Of a stretch of 64,000 nucleotides of DNA, positions 27,253 to 36,487 are shown in pieces. Source of the stretch: Bifidobacterium bombi DSM 19703 (GTDB taxonomy: Bacteria > Actinomycetota > Actinomycetes > Actinomycetales > Bifidobacteriaceae); NCBI RefSeq assembly GCF_000737845.1, contig NZ_ATLK01000001.1, positions 62,001-126,000 of the forward strand. The letters run 5' to 3'. The notes below the pieces were generated by a model. That model had not been told where the DNA came from. It searched no databases and worked only from the letters and a program-made list of their open reading frames with translations. Position 1 is the first letter of the stretch, and each line of letters begins with the position of its first letter. A program made the translations under genes and the position numbers.

Positions 27253-28104
27253 ATGACTGCAATAACCGATGAAGACAACAAGACCTGGCTTATCACAGGC
27301 ATCAGTTCCGGGTTCGGCAAGGAGATGGCCGAACAGCTTCTGGCTGCGGGCAAGACCGTCATAGGTACGGTGCGGAAGCCCGAATCCGTGCGTGATCTGC
27401 GTGAACAGTATCCTGACACTTTGGATGTGCAGCTCTTGGATGTAACCGATGTCGAGGCGGTGTACCGGGTGGTCGATGACGCTTTCCATCGACATGGCCG
27501 CATCGATGCCATCGTCAACAACGCAGGTTATGGTCTCTTCGGAGCCGCCGAGGAACTGACCGACGAACAGGTCAACCAGATTCTCGCCACCGATCTGGTC
27601 GGCTCCATACAGGTCATTCGCACGGCGTTGCCGCACCTGCGCAAGCAGGGTTCGGGAATCATCATCCAGATTTCCTCTTACGGCGGGCAAGTGGCGTACC
27701 CGGGCAACTCGATGTATCACGCGTCTAAGTTTGGCATCGAAGGTTTCGTGGAATCCGTGGCTCAGGAGGTCAAACCCTTCGGCATCAGGGCTCTGATTGT
27801 GGAGCCAGGCGGAGCCCGGACCGAGTTCCGCTACGGCAGCGCTCACGTGGCTAAGCTCATGCCTGAGTACGACGGCCCAACGCACAGCTTCCTGAAGATG
27901 CTGGACCCTGCCAATGGTCTGGCTCCGGGAGATCCGGCCAAGATGGCGGCCCGGATCATCGAGAGTGCCGGCAAACCGGATACGCCTCTGCACCTGGTAC
28001 TCGGTTCGGCAGCTTTGGAGAACACAATCCATCGCCTGGAGGACCGCTTGGCCGAATACCGCTCCGAGACTGAAATCGCGAAGTCGACCGACGTTGATGA
28101 GTGA
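27253..28104 (+). CDS. short-chain dehydrogenase/reductase
   Basis: Classical SDR oxidoreductase, 283 residues, cytosolic, using NAD(P)H. Motifs in order: TGISSGFGKEMAEQL (cofactor TGxxxGxG), NNAGYGLFG, ISSYGGQ (catalytic Ser), and YHASKFGIEGF (catalytic Tyr and Lys). AAGGAG before the ATG at 27253. Upstream 27140-27250 holds imperfect repeats of a GACGAAGAGTAGGTAACGAAA-like unit. The gene follows the CMD-fold gene by 250 bases in the same direction. Substrate unknown; these enzymes often reduce small carbonyls. Confidence 0.92.
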   Translation: MTAITDEDNKTWLITGISSGFGKEMAEQLLAAGKTVIGTVRKPESVRDLREQYPDTLDVQLLDVTDVEAVYRVVDDAFHRHGRIDAIVNNAGYGLFGAAEELTDEQVNQILATDLVGSIQVIRTALPHLRKQGSGIIIQISSYGGQVAYPGNSMYHASKFGIEGFVESVAQEVKPFGIRALIVEPGGARTEFRYGSAHVAKLMPEYDGPTHSFLKMLDPANGLAPGDPAKMAARIIESAGKPDTPLHLVLGSAALENTIHRLEDRLAEYRSETEIAKSTDVDE

Positions 28105-28125
28105 TGGGCGAGTCAACAAGTCATC

Positions 28126-28153
28126 CGCCTGATAGAAACATGATTATCAGGCG
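28126..28153 (+). terminator. stem-loop after the SDR gene
   Basis: CGCCTGATA at 28126-28134 pairs perfectly with TATCAGGCG at 28145-28153 around a ten-base loop, 21 bases after the SDR stop. No long T-run follows. Confidence 0.65.
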
Positions 28154-28288
28154 AACGGCTTGTTACCGGCTTCTTTCGGTGTATAAGCTCCATCCGGATT
28201 TGAAGCCGAAACCACGGTTTTCATGCGCTTATGTCTTCCCCACCCGTTGTCAGAAATTGCGCAGTGGCCGGTATCGCATGACAGAGAG

Positions 28289-31200
28289 TCATGTCGAGAC
28301 TGGTGGCTCCTGGGGTTTTAGACCATCAGCGACCATTGCGCTATATTTGCCGCGGTTCCAATCGGATAGGTTTCCTATGACGTATAATCTGCGCCTGGCA
28401 CGAGAAACCGCTACATTAAGCAGGTTCGGGCTGTTGTTGACCCAGACTCGAGAACCTTTCCCTTCTTTTCCTGGCTGACTTCCCAGCACCAAGAAGACGA
28501 CATCGGCTTCACGACCTTGGGAAGTGTGAACCGTCCCCGCGTGGTTTCTCGCCAATTCTTCCGCGGCCGCCGTATCGTAATGTCCGCATTCTTTGAGCAC
28601 TGTGGCAAAAACAGTTCGTACCGCGTTCGCGACGGCCCTGAACGGGGTGATGACAAGTATTTTTTCAGGCGATATTCCACCTTCGATGAGGTCCTTCAAC
28701 TTGTCATAGAGTTCATCCTGTTCTTTTTGCCTCGACTGTTTTGAACAGGATTCACCCGATTGCCCTGGCACATCGTACCAGCACGAGCGCGGCAACTCAG
28801 TGTCTTTTTTCTTGCCGGCCATGTATCTGCAGGGTATATGTGAGGGGCCCACCCGCACCATGCGTTTGGAATAAGCCATATCGTTGGTAATTGAGAACAT
28901 GGGTTCGTCACAACGTCGGTGCACCACCAACGGCATGCCGATCCATGCTGCATTTGAACCAGCATGCATTCCATATGGTGTCTGATAATCGACCATTTCC
29001 TGCATGTTTCCCGATTCCAGACCTATCTCGATATCGTGAGTATAGGCCAGCAGTTCCCGCATCTGAGCAGGAAGCGTATCGATTGGCTTTAATTGCATGG
29101 GATCGCCCACGGCAACCGCATGACGCGCTCGCTGTAATAGGCCTGCTGCGGATTGCGTGGTGGCTTGGCCGGCTTCGTCGATGATTGCCCAGCCTAACGA
29201 TTCCTTCTGCATCCCGGAGAACATGTTATGTATGGATGCGAATGAGGAGGATACGACTGGAACTACCAAAAAGAATGACTGCCAAGCCGTCAGCTGCTCT
29301 TTCGTCGTAAACTGGTTCGATTCGAGCATTCTGCAGGCCAGAGTGAGATTATCATGAAATTGTTTCGCTGATCCAATTACGAGCTGCTTATGTAAGGCAA
29401 GAGCCTGGATGAAAACCTCGGTACGTGCCTCGTTCCATTCCTCGTCAATCCAGTTGACCCGATCGTCGGTAAGAGTCGAAACGTGCTTCGGCCGAGTGTT
29501 GTATTCATGAATTCTTTTTTGGCATTGCACCAGGCTATTCTCTAATGATTGCCTATGTAACTTAAGGGAAGCAATCTTTGAATCATGTGCCGCGAAATTC
29601 TCTTTCATTCGTTCCAAGGTGACTTGGGTTTGATCGGCATATGCTCGACTGGCGTTTTTAGCGGCAACTGCATGTTCCAGAGCCTGGGCCGAACTGTATT
29701 CGCTTTGCCTTTGTTGGTTGGAATGGATGAAGGCGGCGAACCAGTGATAGGACCAGTAATGTTGTTGCTCACGGTACATGGCGTGTGCTTCCATGCAAGC
29801 ACGTCTGTTCCGCTCGGCTTGTTCGAATGCCTCGTACGCTTCCTTCTCTGCTGTGTAAAGGCGTCGCTTCAACGTGTTGCGGACCTGACGGGCTTGACTG
29901 AGTTGAGTTTCCGTGACTTTCAGATTATCCCTCAGTTGTTTTTCTTGTTGAAGTAGATTTGAAGGATAATGATCGGTCATGAATTTCTGCTCGATTGTTT
30001 CGCGTATCCGTTGTTCATGAATTAAGGCATTTTGAAAACGTTGTCTTGCTTCATTCCATTTGCTCTTGGCTGTAGAGCGTTCAGTATGTGACAGGTTCAA
30101 TCGTTTTTGGATGAAATTGGATTCAAATGGTTTCACGAATTTGTGTATATTCTTTTTGTTGCCCAAACGAGCGGCCAATAGAGACCATTGTGAAGATGGT
30201 CTGGCTGAATCGGTGCAGCCGCGGTCGCCGTTTTTTATGTTTCCCCCGGTAGAACCGTCGAATCGCGCTATAGCGTCCGCACTCTGCCGGAATGCGAAAT
30301 CTTTTCCATTTTGGTCGAATTGCATATCGATTTTTGTCTGCCACTCGTTTGCAATGGCATCGATGCTGGGCAGCTCCTCGCTGATGTTTTCGACGGACTT
30401 ATTGTTGTTGGAGGCAACGACGATTTCATAACCAACCACCCGTTGGTCAAGCGTCCAATATGGTAAGGTCTTCTCACTTTTGCTTCCATTCGTACGCTTG
30501 CTTGATTTGAATATGTCTTGAGGTTCATCAAATCGAACTAGTTGGCATGCACGTGCTACAACGATCTGAGCTATGATGTCCCTCAGTATCGTTGTTTTTC
30601 CTGTTCCTGGAGGACCGTTAACGCCTAAAAGATATCCATCGCCTTCGTTGTCGACGGCTGTCGTGATTTGATCGATGGCAAGTTGCTGGCCTACGGATTG
30701 GAATTGGTTTGATTGACTTGGCCAACGACCCGTTGGGATACGATTAGGCTGAGTACATGCGTCGAGATTGACACCGTTAAGATTCTGGGAAACGTCGATG
30801 CGATACGGGTGATTTCGCGACAAATATTGTCTCAGTGGTATCGAAAGCAAATCTGAGCCGTTGTCGGATCGTTTGATCTTTCGTTCCTGCAGCGCGAGCA
30901 ACTCCTCCAAATCTGATAAATAAAATGAATCGATCATGTCGTCACCGCTGCTGCCGTCGTTTTCCGACAGTGAACAGCAGTCTACATAATCTTTTATGAC
31001 GGGTGAGCCATCCGCGGCCGTATATAGTGGTGAACGTCGTACGGCATCGTCGCTCAAACCGATGTTTTGAGCGATTGTATCGATGATGTATCGAAGGGTG
31101 CCACGATCGACATGCCGTGAAAGGGCGTTGCTCTTTGAATCATCGGTAAGTGAAGCATATGCCTCCTTCGCGTTTTTCTCGTTATCATAGAGGCTTTCTA

Positions 31201-32203
31201 TATGTGGCCAACCACTTGGGCAGCTTGGCCACCCTTTATGTCCAAAGAGACAGGAAACCGCTTTGGCATATTGAGAAATCGTTACGGATGTAACCGGCCC
31301 CAGGTGACCATCATCACGAACAGTGAAGCTCATCAACGAAGCAATGTTCCTTTGCATGGTCGGTCGCCTGGCGTTCTTTTCAGTCAGCTCTTGCAGTCGC
31401 TCATCCTGTTCTGTCCTTTCGGCATTGTTTGGTCGACGTACTAAGCCGGCCGCCTTCAATAGAGCGTTGAAGATGACTTGTTCGGATAGCCCTACCCGAA
31501 TACGGAAGAAATCATGTCTAAGCCAACTTGCGTAAGTGCTATGGTAATCCATGTCCTTCGATCCAAGTGGGAATCTGAGTTTTTCGAAATGTTTTTTTGA
31601 AGAATGATTCGATCCAGAGGTCTTGAAATATAAGGCCCAAACGGCCCCAGGTATTCGTGCGGTTTTGGCTATGTCTTTCATGGCATTGACCAGGAAGGTA
31701 ACTAGGTCGTCGGATATGAGTGATCCTGTCGGTAATGTTTCTGTACCTTGAGTCAGTTGATACCATTCATTTTGTTTCTTCTCAAGGATTTCTTGGATGG
31801 GTGAGGGATCGGTGTCGGTATATGTGCCAGTCTGTGAATTAATCCAAGCCGTGGTTGCTTGGGTAAAGGAGAAGGGACATAAGAGCCGGGCCCGCATGTC
31901 GGTGACGATTTGATAGCCATGATCTTGCCTTGCTTCATTGCATTTCTGATTGAATGAGGATTTGTTATTTTGGACTAAACCAATGGTCAGAGTGGCTTGC
32001 ATCATATCCCACGGCAACCCCTCTTCATGAGGAGATTGATAGTCTTCATGAGAGTTGTCACCGTCATTCTGCCTTAGATTTAGCGGTCTCAGCTGATCCC
32101 AATGTCGGGGTGAAAATAATTCGATAGCGCACCAATAACTTAGGACATTGAGTGCATGCTGATCTTCGGCGGAATCCATGTTTTTAAGCATGCCGACGAG
32201 CAT
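28289..32203 (-). CDS. large SF1 (Upf1/Dna2-like) DEAD-family helicase with coiled-coil insertion
   Basis: Nucleic-acid-dependent ATPase of about 1,304 residues. The N-terminal 500 residues match no family I recognise. Walker A is GVNGPPGTGKTT (about 525-536), and Walker B/motif II is GWAIIDEAGQATTQSAAGLL (about 1005). Between them lies an unusually long helical, Gln/Arg/Ala-rich insert (about 690-930) with coiled-coil character. C-terminal motifs HTSQGREADVVFLVLG and NVAVSRARRRLYVIG are the SF1 motifs V and VI. The start is unsure: ATG 32203 or TTG 32209, neither with a clear ribosome site. It is transcribed alone next to a surface adhesin. Such stand-alone giant helicases occur in defence islands, but nothing adjacent proves this. 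Confidence 0.88.
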   Translation of the reverse strand: MLVGMLKNMDSAEDQHALNVLSYWCAIELFSPRHWDQLRPLNLRQNDGDNSHEDYQSPHEEGLPWDMMQATLTIGLVQNNKSSFNQKCNEARQDHGYQIVTDMRARLLCPFSFTQATTAWINSQTGTYTDTDPSPIQEILEKKQNEWYQLTQGTETLPTGSLISDDLVTFLVNAMKDIAKTARIPGAVWALYFKTSGSNHSSKKHFEKLRFPLGSKDMDYHSTYASWLRHDFFRIRVGLSEQVIFNALLKAAGLVRRPNNAERTEQDERLQELTEKNARRPTMQRNIASLMSFTVRDDGHLGPVTSVTISQYAKAVSCLFGHKGWPSCPSGWPHIESLYDNEKNAKEAYASLTDDSKSNALSRHVDRGTLRYIIDTIAQNIGLSDDAVRRSPLYTAADGSPVIKDYVDCCSLSENDGSSGDDMIDSFYLSDLEELLALQERKIKRSDNGSDLLSIPLRQYLSRNHPYRIDVSQNLNGVNLDACTQPNRIPTGRWPSQSNQFQSVGQQLAIDQITTAVDNEGDGYLLGVNGPPGTGKTTILRDIIAQIVVARACQLVRFDEPQDIFKSSKRTNGSKSEKTLPYWTLDQRVVGYEIVVASNNNKSVENISEELPSIDAIANEWQTKIDMQFDQNGKDFAFRQSADAIARFDGSTGGNIKNGDRGCTDSARPSSQWSLLAARLGNKKNIHKFVKPFESNFIQKRLNLSHTERSTAKSKWNEARQRFQNALIHEQRIRETIEQKFMTDHYPSNLLQQEKQLRDNLKVTETQLSQARQVRNTLKRRLYTAEKEAYEAFEQAERNRRACMEAHAMYREQQHYWSYHWFAAFIHSNQQRQSEYSSAQALEHAVAAKNASRAYADQTQVTLERMKENFAAHDSKIASLKLHRQSLENSLVQCQKRIHEYNTRPKHVSTLTDDRVNWIDEEWNEARTEVFIQALALHKQLVIGSAKQFHDNLTLACRMLESNQFTTKEQLTAWQSFFLVVPVVSSSFASIHNMFSGMQKESLGWAIIDEAGQATTQSAAGLLQRARHAVAVGDPMQLKPIDTLPAQMRELLAYTHDIEIGLESGNMQEMVDYQTPYGMHAGSNAAWIGMPLVVHRRCDEPMFSITNDMAYSKRMVRVGPSHIPCRYMAGKKKDTELPRSCWYDVPGQSGESCSKQSRQKEQDELYDKLKDLIEGGISPEKILVITPFRAVANAVRTVFATVLKECGHYDTAAAEELARNHAGTVHTSQGREADVVFLVLGSQPGKEGKGSRVWVNNSPNLLNVAVSRARRRLYVIGNLSDWNRGKYSAMVADGLKPQEPPVST

Positions 32204-32300
32204 AGACAAGGAATTCGGAATCCCTTGATGGATTCATTTATCGGCGTTTGATTCGGCATTCGCATCAAAGATGTTATTTGTGCATCTCCATTTGAATCAA

Positions 32301-32337
32301 GCCGTGGCGACGAATCCGAGCGCATTTTCGCCACGGC
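32301..32337 (-). terminator. terminator downstream of the adhesin gene
   Basis: GCCGTGGCGA at 32301-32310 pairs with TCGCCACGGC at 32328-32337. It lies 26 bases beyond the stop of the minus-strand adhesin gene and before the helicase start. T-rich sequence follows in the minus direction. Confidence 0.75.
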
Positions 32338-32362
32338 CTCCGTTCATGTATAGACATGTAGA

Positions 32363-35300
32363 CTACATGGGTTTGTGTTTGACCCCGAGTGTGATTCCCG
32401 TTCCTGCGGCTAGGGCGATGAGCACTCCCAGGACGATCGGCAGTATGCTGCTGCCGGTGAGGGCGAGTGTGGCGGTTTTGCCGTTCCAGTCGTCGGTGTT
32501 GGATTGCACCGGGGTGTCACGGCACAGGCCCGCCGCCAGGCCGGTCTCGGCCGGTTTGCCATCGAACGGGTTCGATGGGCTGATCGGGCAGGACGTCTGC
32601 GGGATGCCGGTGGCCTTGACCCGGTCGGTGTGGTGGCCGCTCACCCCGGTCAGGGTGCCGTGGATGTCCACGGATTGTCCCGGTTTGAGGGTGAACGAAT
32701 CCCAGCCGTCGGGGTAGCGCCAGTCGATCACGGTCCCGTCGCCGGCGATCGTCTCGTCGTGCAGGTGAATGTCCCTGCCGGTGAACACGGGGCCGGTCCC
32801 GGTGTCGGGATCGGTTCCCGACTCGTTGCTGATGCGCACGGTGATGTCCGTATCGCCGTGGATGTCCAGCGCGTCCTGGGGGCTGTTGCGGTCGCCTGCG
32901 GGCAGGCCGGAGGCCGTGTCGAACTTGACCACGTGCAGGCGTGGGGTCATGTCCGGCGTGCGGGTCCATACCGTGTTCGACGCAAGGTTCTTGTCGTTGT
33001 AATGCTCGTTGAACGTGTTCTCCTGCCTGTCGATGGTCCTCAGACGCTTGCATTGGATGTACGCGCGCCAGCCGGCCTCACGCTCGCCGGACGTGGATAT
33101 CAGCGTCCGGTAGGCGGCCGTGGCCTGGATCGTGACCATGCCCGAGGGGTCCTGGCCGGCGGTGAACAGGACGCCTAGGGCCGGCTGGTTGAACCCGCTG
33201 CCCGCGATCCGGGTGCCTTTGGCGGCGATTCTGGCGCCGTCCTTGTACAGGTCGCGGGTCGCGTACACGGCCCACTGGCCCGTGTACTGGTCGGTTTGTG
33301 GGTTCAGCCGGTCCTGGATGTCCCACCGGTCCACCTGCGTGTAGGCGCGCTCGGCGGGCAGGATCGAACTGTCGAGCTGGTAGAGGAACAGGGAGTCCTT
33401 GTACACGCTCTTGCCGTTCGCGCTGGGCCCGCCCACGGTGACGGTCACGTCCTTGGAGGGGTTGATGGGCTTGAGCGTGTTGGAGACGGTGTTGGTGTCC
33501 TTGTGTACGTCGTTGCTGATCTGTGTGGCGGTGTTCCTCACCACGCTCCCGTCCGCTTTGGCGACCGTGTAGGGCACGGTCAGCTCGTAGGTGCGGCCCA
33601 GCAGCGACTGGTCGATCGCGGGTTGGGTCAGCGGGTCGTGCCCGTCGGCCTGCGCGTATGCTTTCAGGTCGGACGGCTGCGGGTCGCCCTTGAGTATCCG
33701 GCCGGTGGCGGGCACGATGGTGTCCACGGTCTTGGCGAACGCGTAGAGAACCCCGTCCCTGACCTGGATGTTGAACGCCTTGGTGTAATCCAGTCCGTCC
33801 GAACCGATGACCTCGATCGCGGTGGGGTCCACGTTCAGGTGTTCCTCGTCGTAGTCGTCCACCACGCCCAGGCGCCACACCTGGTACGCGGTGTTCGCCT
33901 GGCTCGCGTCGATGCTGATCCGGTAGACGCCCGTGTCGCCTTGCAGGAGGGTCTTGCCGTCGATGGAGATGGTAGGGTCCTTGGAACTGACGTCATGTTT
34001 GGACGGGTTGATCGAGGGCGGGACGTTGAACACCTGGTTGGATGGGGTCAGGCTGTTGTTCAGTTTCAGCATCCACTGGTTGCCCACCTTGTGGTCGGCT
34101 GGGGCGGACCGGTCCACGGTGCCCTCGAAACGCAGCTGCAGGCGCGGCCTGGCGGCGGCCCGCCATTGGCCGATCAGCTGCGGGTCGCTCACGGTCAGGG
34201 TGAACATGTGCGCCGTGTCGTCCCACATGGTCGTGTACCTGGTTTTGGGTATGACCCGCCCGCTGTTGAGGTCCATCATCTCCAGGGTCTGCTTGTCGGG
34301 CTTGAGGTACTGGTCGTAGCGGTCGGTGAACGCGAGCGTGCGGATCTGGTAGCCCAGGTTCGCGGGCAGGGCCGGCTGGGTGTCCAGCTGGTATTCGACC
34401 TTCTGCCCGGGGTAGACGGTCTTGCCGTCCACACTGGACTGGTCGCCGCCCTGGGAGGCTTCGCCGATCACGTCCTTGTTCACCGGGGGGATGTACCCGC
34501 AGATGGCCGGCTCGTTCGTGGCCACGGACTGCCGGTTGACGCTCTGGGCTCCCTTGTTCGTGAACGCGGGGGCGTTCGGGGCGTCCGATGGCGTGCAGAA
34601 CTCCAGTTCCTCGCCGGGCTTCCTGCCGTGGTCGCTGCGGGCCTGGGCGGCGCCCTTGCCGTTCGCGAAGTTCACCGTGAACGGCACCAGGAGCGTGACC
34701 TGCAACGGCGAATCCATATCCTTTAAGTGTTCCAGGTACTCGGGTTTCGCGCTGACGGTCACGCTCGTGGCGTGCATGCTGATGGTGAACCGGTCGGTCA
34801 CGTCCCGGCCTTTGCGCGTGATGCCCTCCACGCTGGAGGCCCGGTAGCGTCCATCGGCCCCGGGCTGCGCCAAGGCCTCGTACACGCGGATCGTGTCCCT
34901 GCCGTCCTGATCGACCAGGTAGTCGGCCGCGCTCCAGTCATCGCTCAACGTGAACGACCCGGGAGCCTCGATCAGATGCTGTTCGACCGTGCCGTTGACC
35001 ACGCCCGCGACCTTGTCGCCATCCAGGAACACATGCCCGTCCGCGCCGGTCATATCGGTCCTGGCCGGGTCCACCACCGCATCCCAGCCTTTCGTGTCGG
35101 GATTGTACAGTATCCAGGACTTGTCCGGGTTGGGCGCCCAGGTCGGGAAGCGTTTGTCGCCCGTGTTCTGGGTGGATTCCTTCACGCTGCCTTTCCAATG
35201 GACCCGCCCGTGGTCGGCGATCCGGCTGGTCTTGGGATTCGAGGGCGTTATGTTCAACGTGTATTCGAACGTGTGGTCCGTGGGCAGGTCACCGCCCTTC

Positions 35301-36226
35301 CACACGGCCGTGACGGTGTCGTGGTCGGGTTTGGAACCGTCGGGCGTGCTGAACGTGAACCTATCGGAAATGTCCTTGTTCTCGCTGGTGTCCCTGACCT
35401 GTTGCGAGGAGACGGTGTACTCCTGTCCATCGGGGTCCAGGATGTCACTGATCTCCAGGCTCTTGCCCCCCAGGCCCGTGCCCGTGGAAACAGTCTGCGC
35501 GTGGCCCATCGAGTCCGCATTCGTGCCCTCCGGCACGCTCTTGACCGGAGGCTCGGGTGCGCGTTCGGCCGGTTTGGGCTCGTACTGATCCAACATGATC
35601 ACCACGATCGACGCATGATCAGTCGAATACTGATCAACAATTTTGTCTACCGAATTACTTCTATCATCGCTGAAGAAATCCCCAGTGGTGTATGAGCTTC
35701 CTTTGTTGCTCCAGGTCCCTAATTTAGGTCCGGCGAGCCATGTGTTGATGTAGTCGGCTTTGGGTGACCATTCCTCGCCGCTCCAGAGCTTGCCGTTGGT
35801 CTTGGCTTTCACGCCCACGCCGACCACGCGGCATTGGGCGCCGCCCGCCTGGTCCGGATGATTTGCGTTGAACCGGCCCACGCAGTTCGCGTTGGCTTCG
35901 TCCAGTGCCTGCTGGGCCTTGCCCTGGCCTGATTGCATGGTCACGCCCATCTGGGCGAACGCGGCCTGGATGCTCGACATGTTGTAGCCGCCGAACGCCC
36001 CGTTGTTGTCGTCCTTGTACGTCCAGTAGGCGCCCACTGCGTCGTTGCCGTTGCCGTGACCGTCCGCGTTGCCGCCGCCGCCGCTGAATGGCGTAACCGT
36101 GGCGGCCAGGGCGACCCCGCCCGAGGCGAGCATCGCCAGGGCCGCAGCGGAGGCCAGCCCTGTTTTCAGCCAGCCGGCCTTGTGCCGGTTTTCATGCCCT
36201 GTGGCATGGTTCCCGATTGGTTTCAT
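32363..36226 (-). CDS. sortase-anchored multidomain surface adhesin
   Basis: Cell-wall protein of 1,287 residues. It begins with a long signal peptide (MKPIGNHATGHENR then LASAAALAMLASGGVALA). Its middle holds at least three related AgI/II-type isopeptide adhesin domains, each opening with a Pro-x-Asn/Lys-x-[DK] linker and GKxVYxGxxxxYQLD-like strand: near PPVNKDVIGEASQGGD, INPSKHDVSSKDPT and INPSKDVTVTVGGPS. The C-terminus has LALTG as the sortase motif, a membrane segment (SILPIVLGVLIALAAGTGI) and a basic KHKPM tail. GAGGAG eight bases before 36226 fixes the start. GC is high and codon use differs from the neighbours. Probable role in adhesion to host or mucin; ligand unknown. Confidence 0.92.
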   Translation of the reverse strand: MKPIGNHATGHENRHKAGWLKTGLASAAALAMLASGGVALAATVTPFSGGGGNADGHGNGNDAVGAYWTYKDDNNGAFGGYNMSSIQAAFAQMGVTMQSGQGKAQQALDEANANCVGRFNANHPDQAGGAQCRVVGVGVKAKTNGKLWSGEEWSPKADYINTWLAGPKLGTWSNKGSSYTTGDFFSDDRSNSVDKIVDQYSTDHASIVVIMLDQYEPKPAERAPEPPVKSVPEGTNADSMGHAQTVSTGTGLGGKSLEISDILDPDGQEYTVSSQQVRDTSENKDISDRFTFSTPDGSKPDHDTVTAVWKGGDLPTDHTFEYTLNITPSNPKTSRIADHGRVHWKGSVKESTQNTGDKRFPTWAPNPDKSWILYNPDTKGWDAVVDPARTDMTGADGHVFLDGDKVAGVVNGTVEQHLIEAPGSFTLSDDWSAADYLVDQDGRDTIRVYEALAQPGADGRYRASSVEGITRKGRDVTDRFTISMHATSVTVSAKPEYLEHLKDMDSPLQVTLLVPFTVNFANGKGAAQARSDHGRKPGEELEFCTPSDAPNAPAFTNKGAQSVNRQSVATNEPAICGYIPPVNKDVIGEASQGGDQSSVDGKTVYPGQKVEYQLDTQPALPANLGYQIRTLAFTDRYDQYLKPDKQTLEMMDLNSGRVIPKTRYTTMWDDTAHMFTLTVSDPQLIGQWRAAARPRLQLRFEGTVDRSAPADHKVGNQWMLKLNNSLTPSNQVFNVPPSINPSKHDVSSKDPTISIDGKTLLQGDTGVYRISIDASQANTAYQVWRLGVVDDYDEEHLNVDPTAIEVIGSDGLDYTKAFNIQVRDGVLYAFAKTVDTIVPATGRILKGDPQPSDLKAYAQADGHDPLTQPAIDQSLLGRTYELTVPYTVAKADGSVVRNTATQISNDVHKDTNTVSNTLKPINPSKDVTVTVGGPSANGKSVYKDSLFLYQLDSSILPAERAYTQVDRWDIQDRLNPQTDQYTGQWAVYATRDLYKDGARIAAKGTRIAGSGFNQPALGVLFTAGQDPSGMVTIQATAAYRTLISTSGEREAGWRAYIQCKRLRTIDRQENTFNEHYNDKNLASNTVWTRTPDMTPRLHVVKFDTASGLPAGDRNSPQDALDIHGDTDITVRISNESGTDPDTGTGPVFTGRDIHLHDETIAGDGTVIDWRYPDGWDSFTLKPGQSVDIHGTLTGVSGHHTDRVKATGIPQTSCPISPSNPFDGKPAETGLAAGLCRDTPVQSNTDDWNGKTATLALTGSSILPIVLGVLIALAAGTGITLGVKHKPM

Positions 36227-36252
36227 ATAGTGCTCCTCAACTATCATTGAGG

Positions 36253-36329
36253 GAGGCGGGCTTGCGCCCGTCTCCAAGTGGGGCCGGCGCCATCACATAC
36301 ATCTTGGCGGATCAGTGATGGCGTTGGCC
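36253..36329 (-). promoter_or_regulatory. two-hairpin leader upstream of the adhesin
   Basis: Two stems lie between the probable promoter and the ribosome site: GAGGCGGGC/GCCCGTCTC (36253-36274, 8 of 9 pairs) and a longer one, 36282-36296 with 36315-36329 (13 of 15 pairs, core CGCCATCAC/GTGATGGCG). In the plus direction the larger stem is followed by a T-rich run (36330-36340), so it may instead terminate plus-strand transcription. Confidence 0.5.
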
Positions 36330-36433
36330 TTTTTCTTTTTTGATGGTCCTTGCGAACCATCACTATCTACTATGTACCCGTTTTTCGATTTTTTGGGCGG
36401 ACAACGCACAAAAATTTTTTTTCGGGCATGGAA

Positions 36434-36466
36434 AAGGCCCCGACGGACAACCCGCCGGAGCCTGGA
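36434..36466. terminator. terminator before the adhesin unit
   Basis: An imperfect stem (GGCCCCGACGG with CCGCCGGAGCC) with A/T runs on both sides, just past the 3' end of the 36488-37385 gene. It would separate that gene from the adhesin transcript. Confidence 0.55.
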
Positions 36467-36487
36467 AAAACCATGATTCACATCAAA

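Noticed and set aside
26965..28119. 384-codon minus-strand frame opposite the SDR gene
   Set aside because: The SDR gene has all catalytic motifs; the shadow has none.
32504..35695. Long plus-strand frames opposite the adhesin (up to 476 codons)
   Set aside because: They mirror a high-GC gene, have no ribosome sites, and are Val/Gly/His/Arg-rich without motifs; the minus strand has signal peptide, repeats and sortase motif.
36341..36362. Hairpin TGATGGT/ACCATCA as terminator of the adhesin unit
   Set aside because: It lies upstream of the adhesin and has an A-run, not a T-run, in the minus direction.
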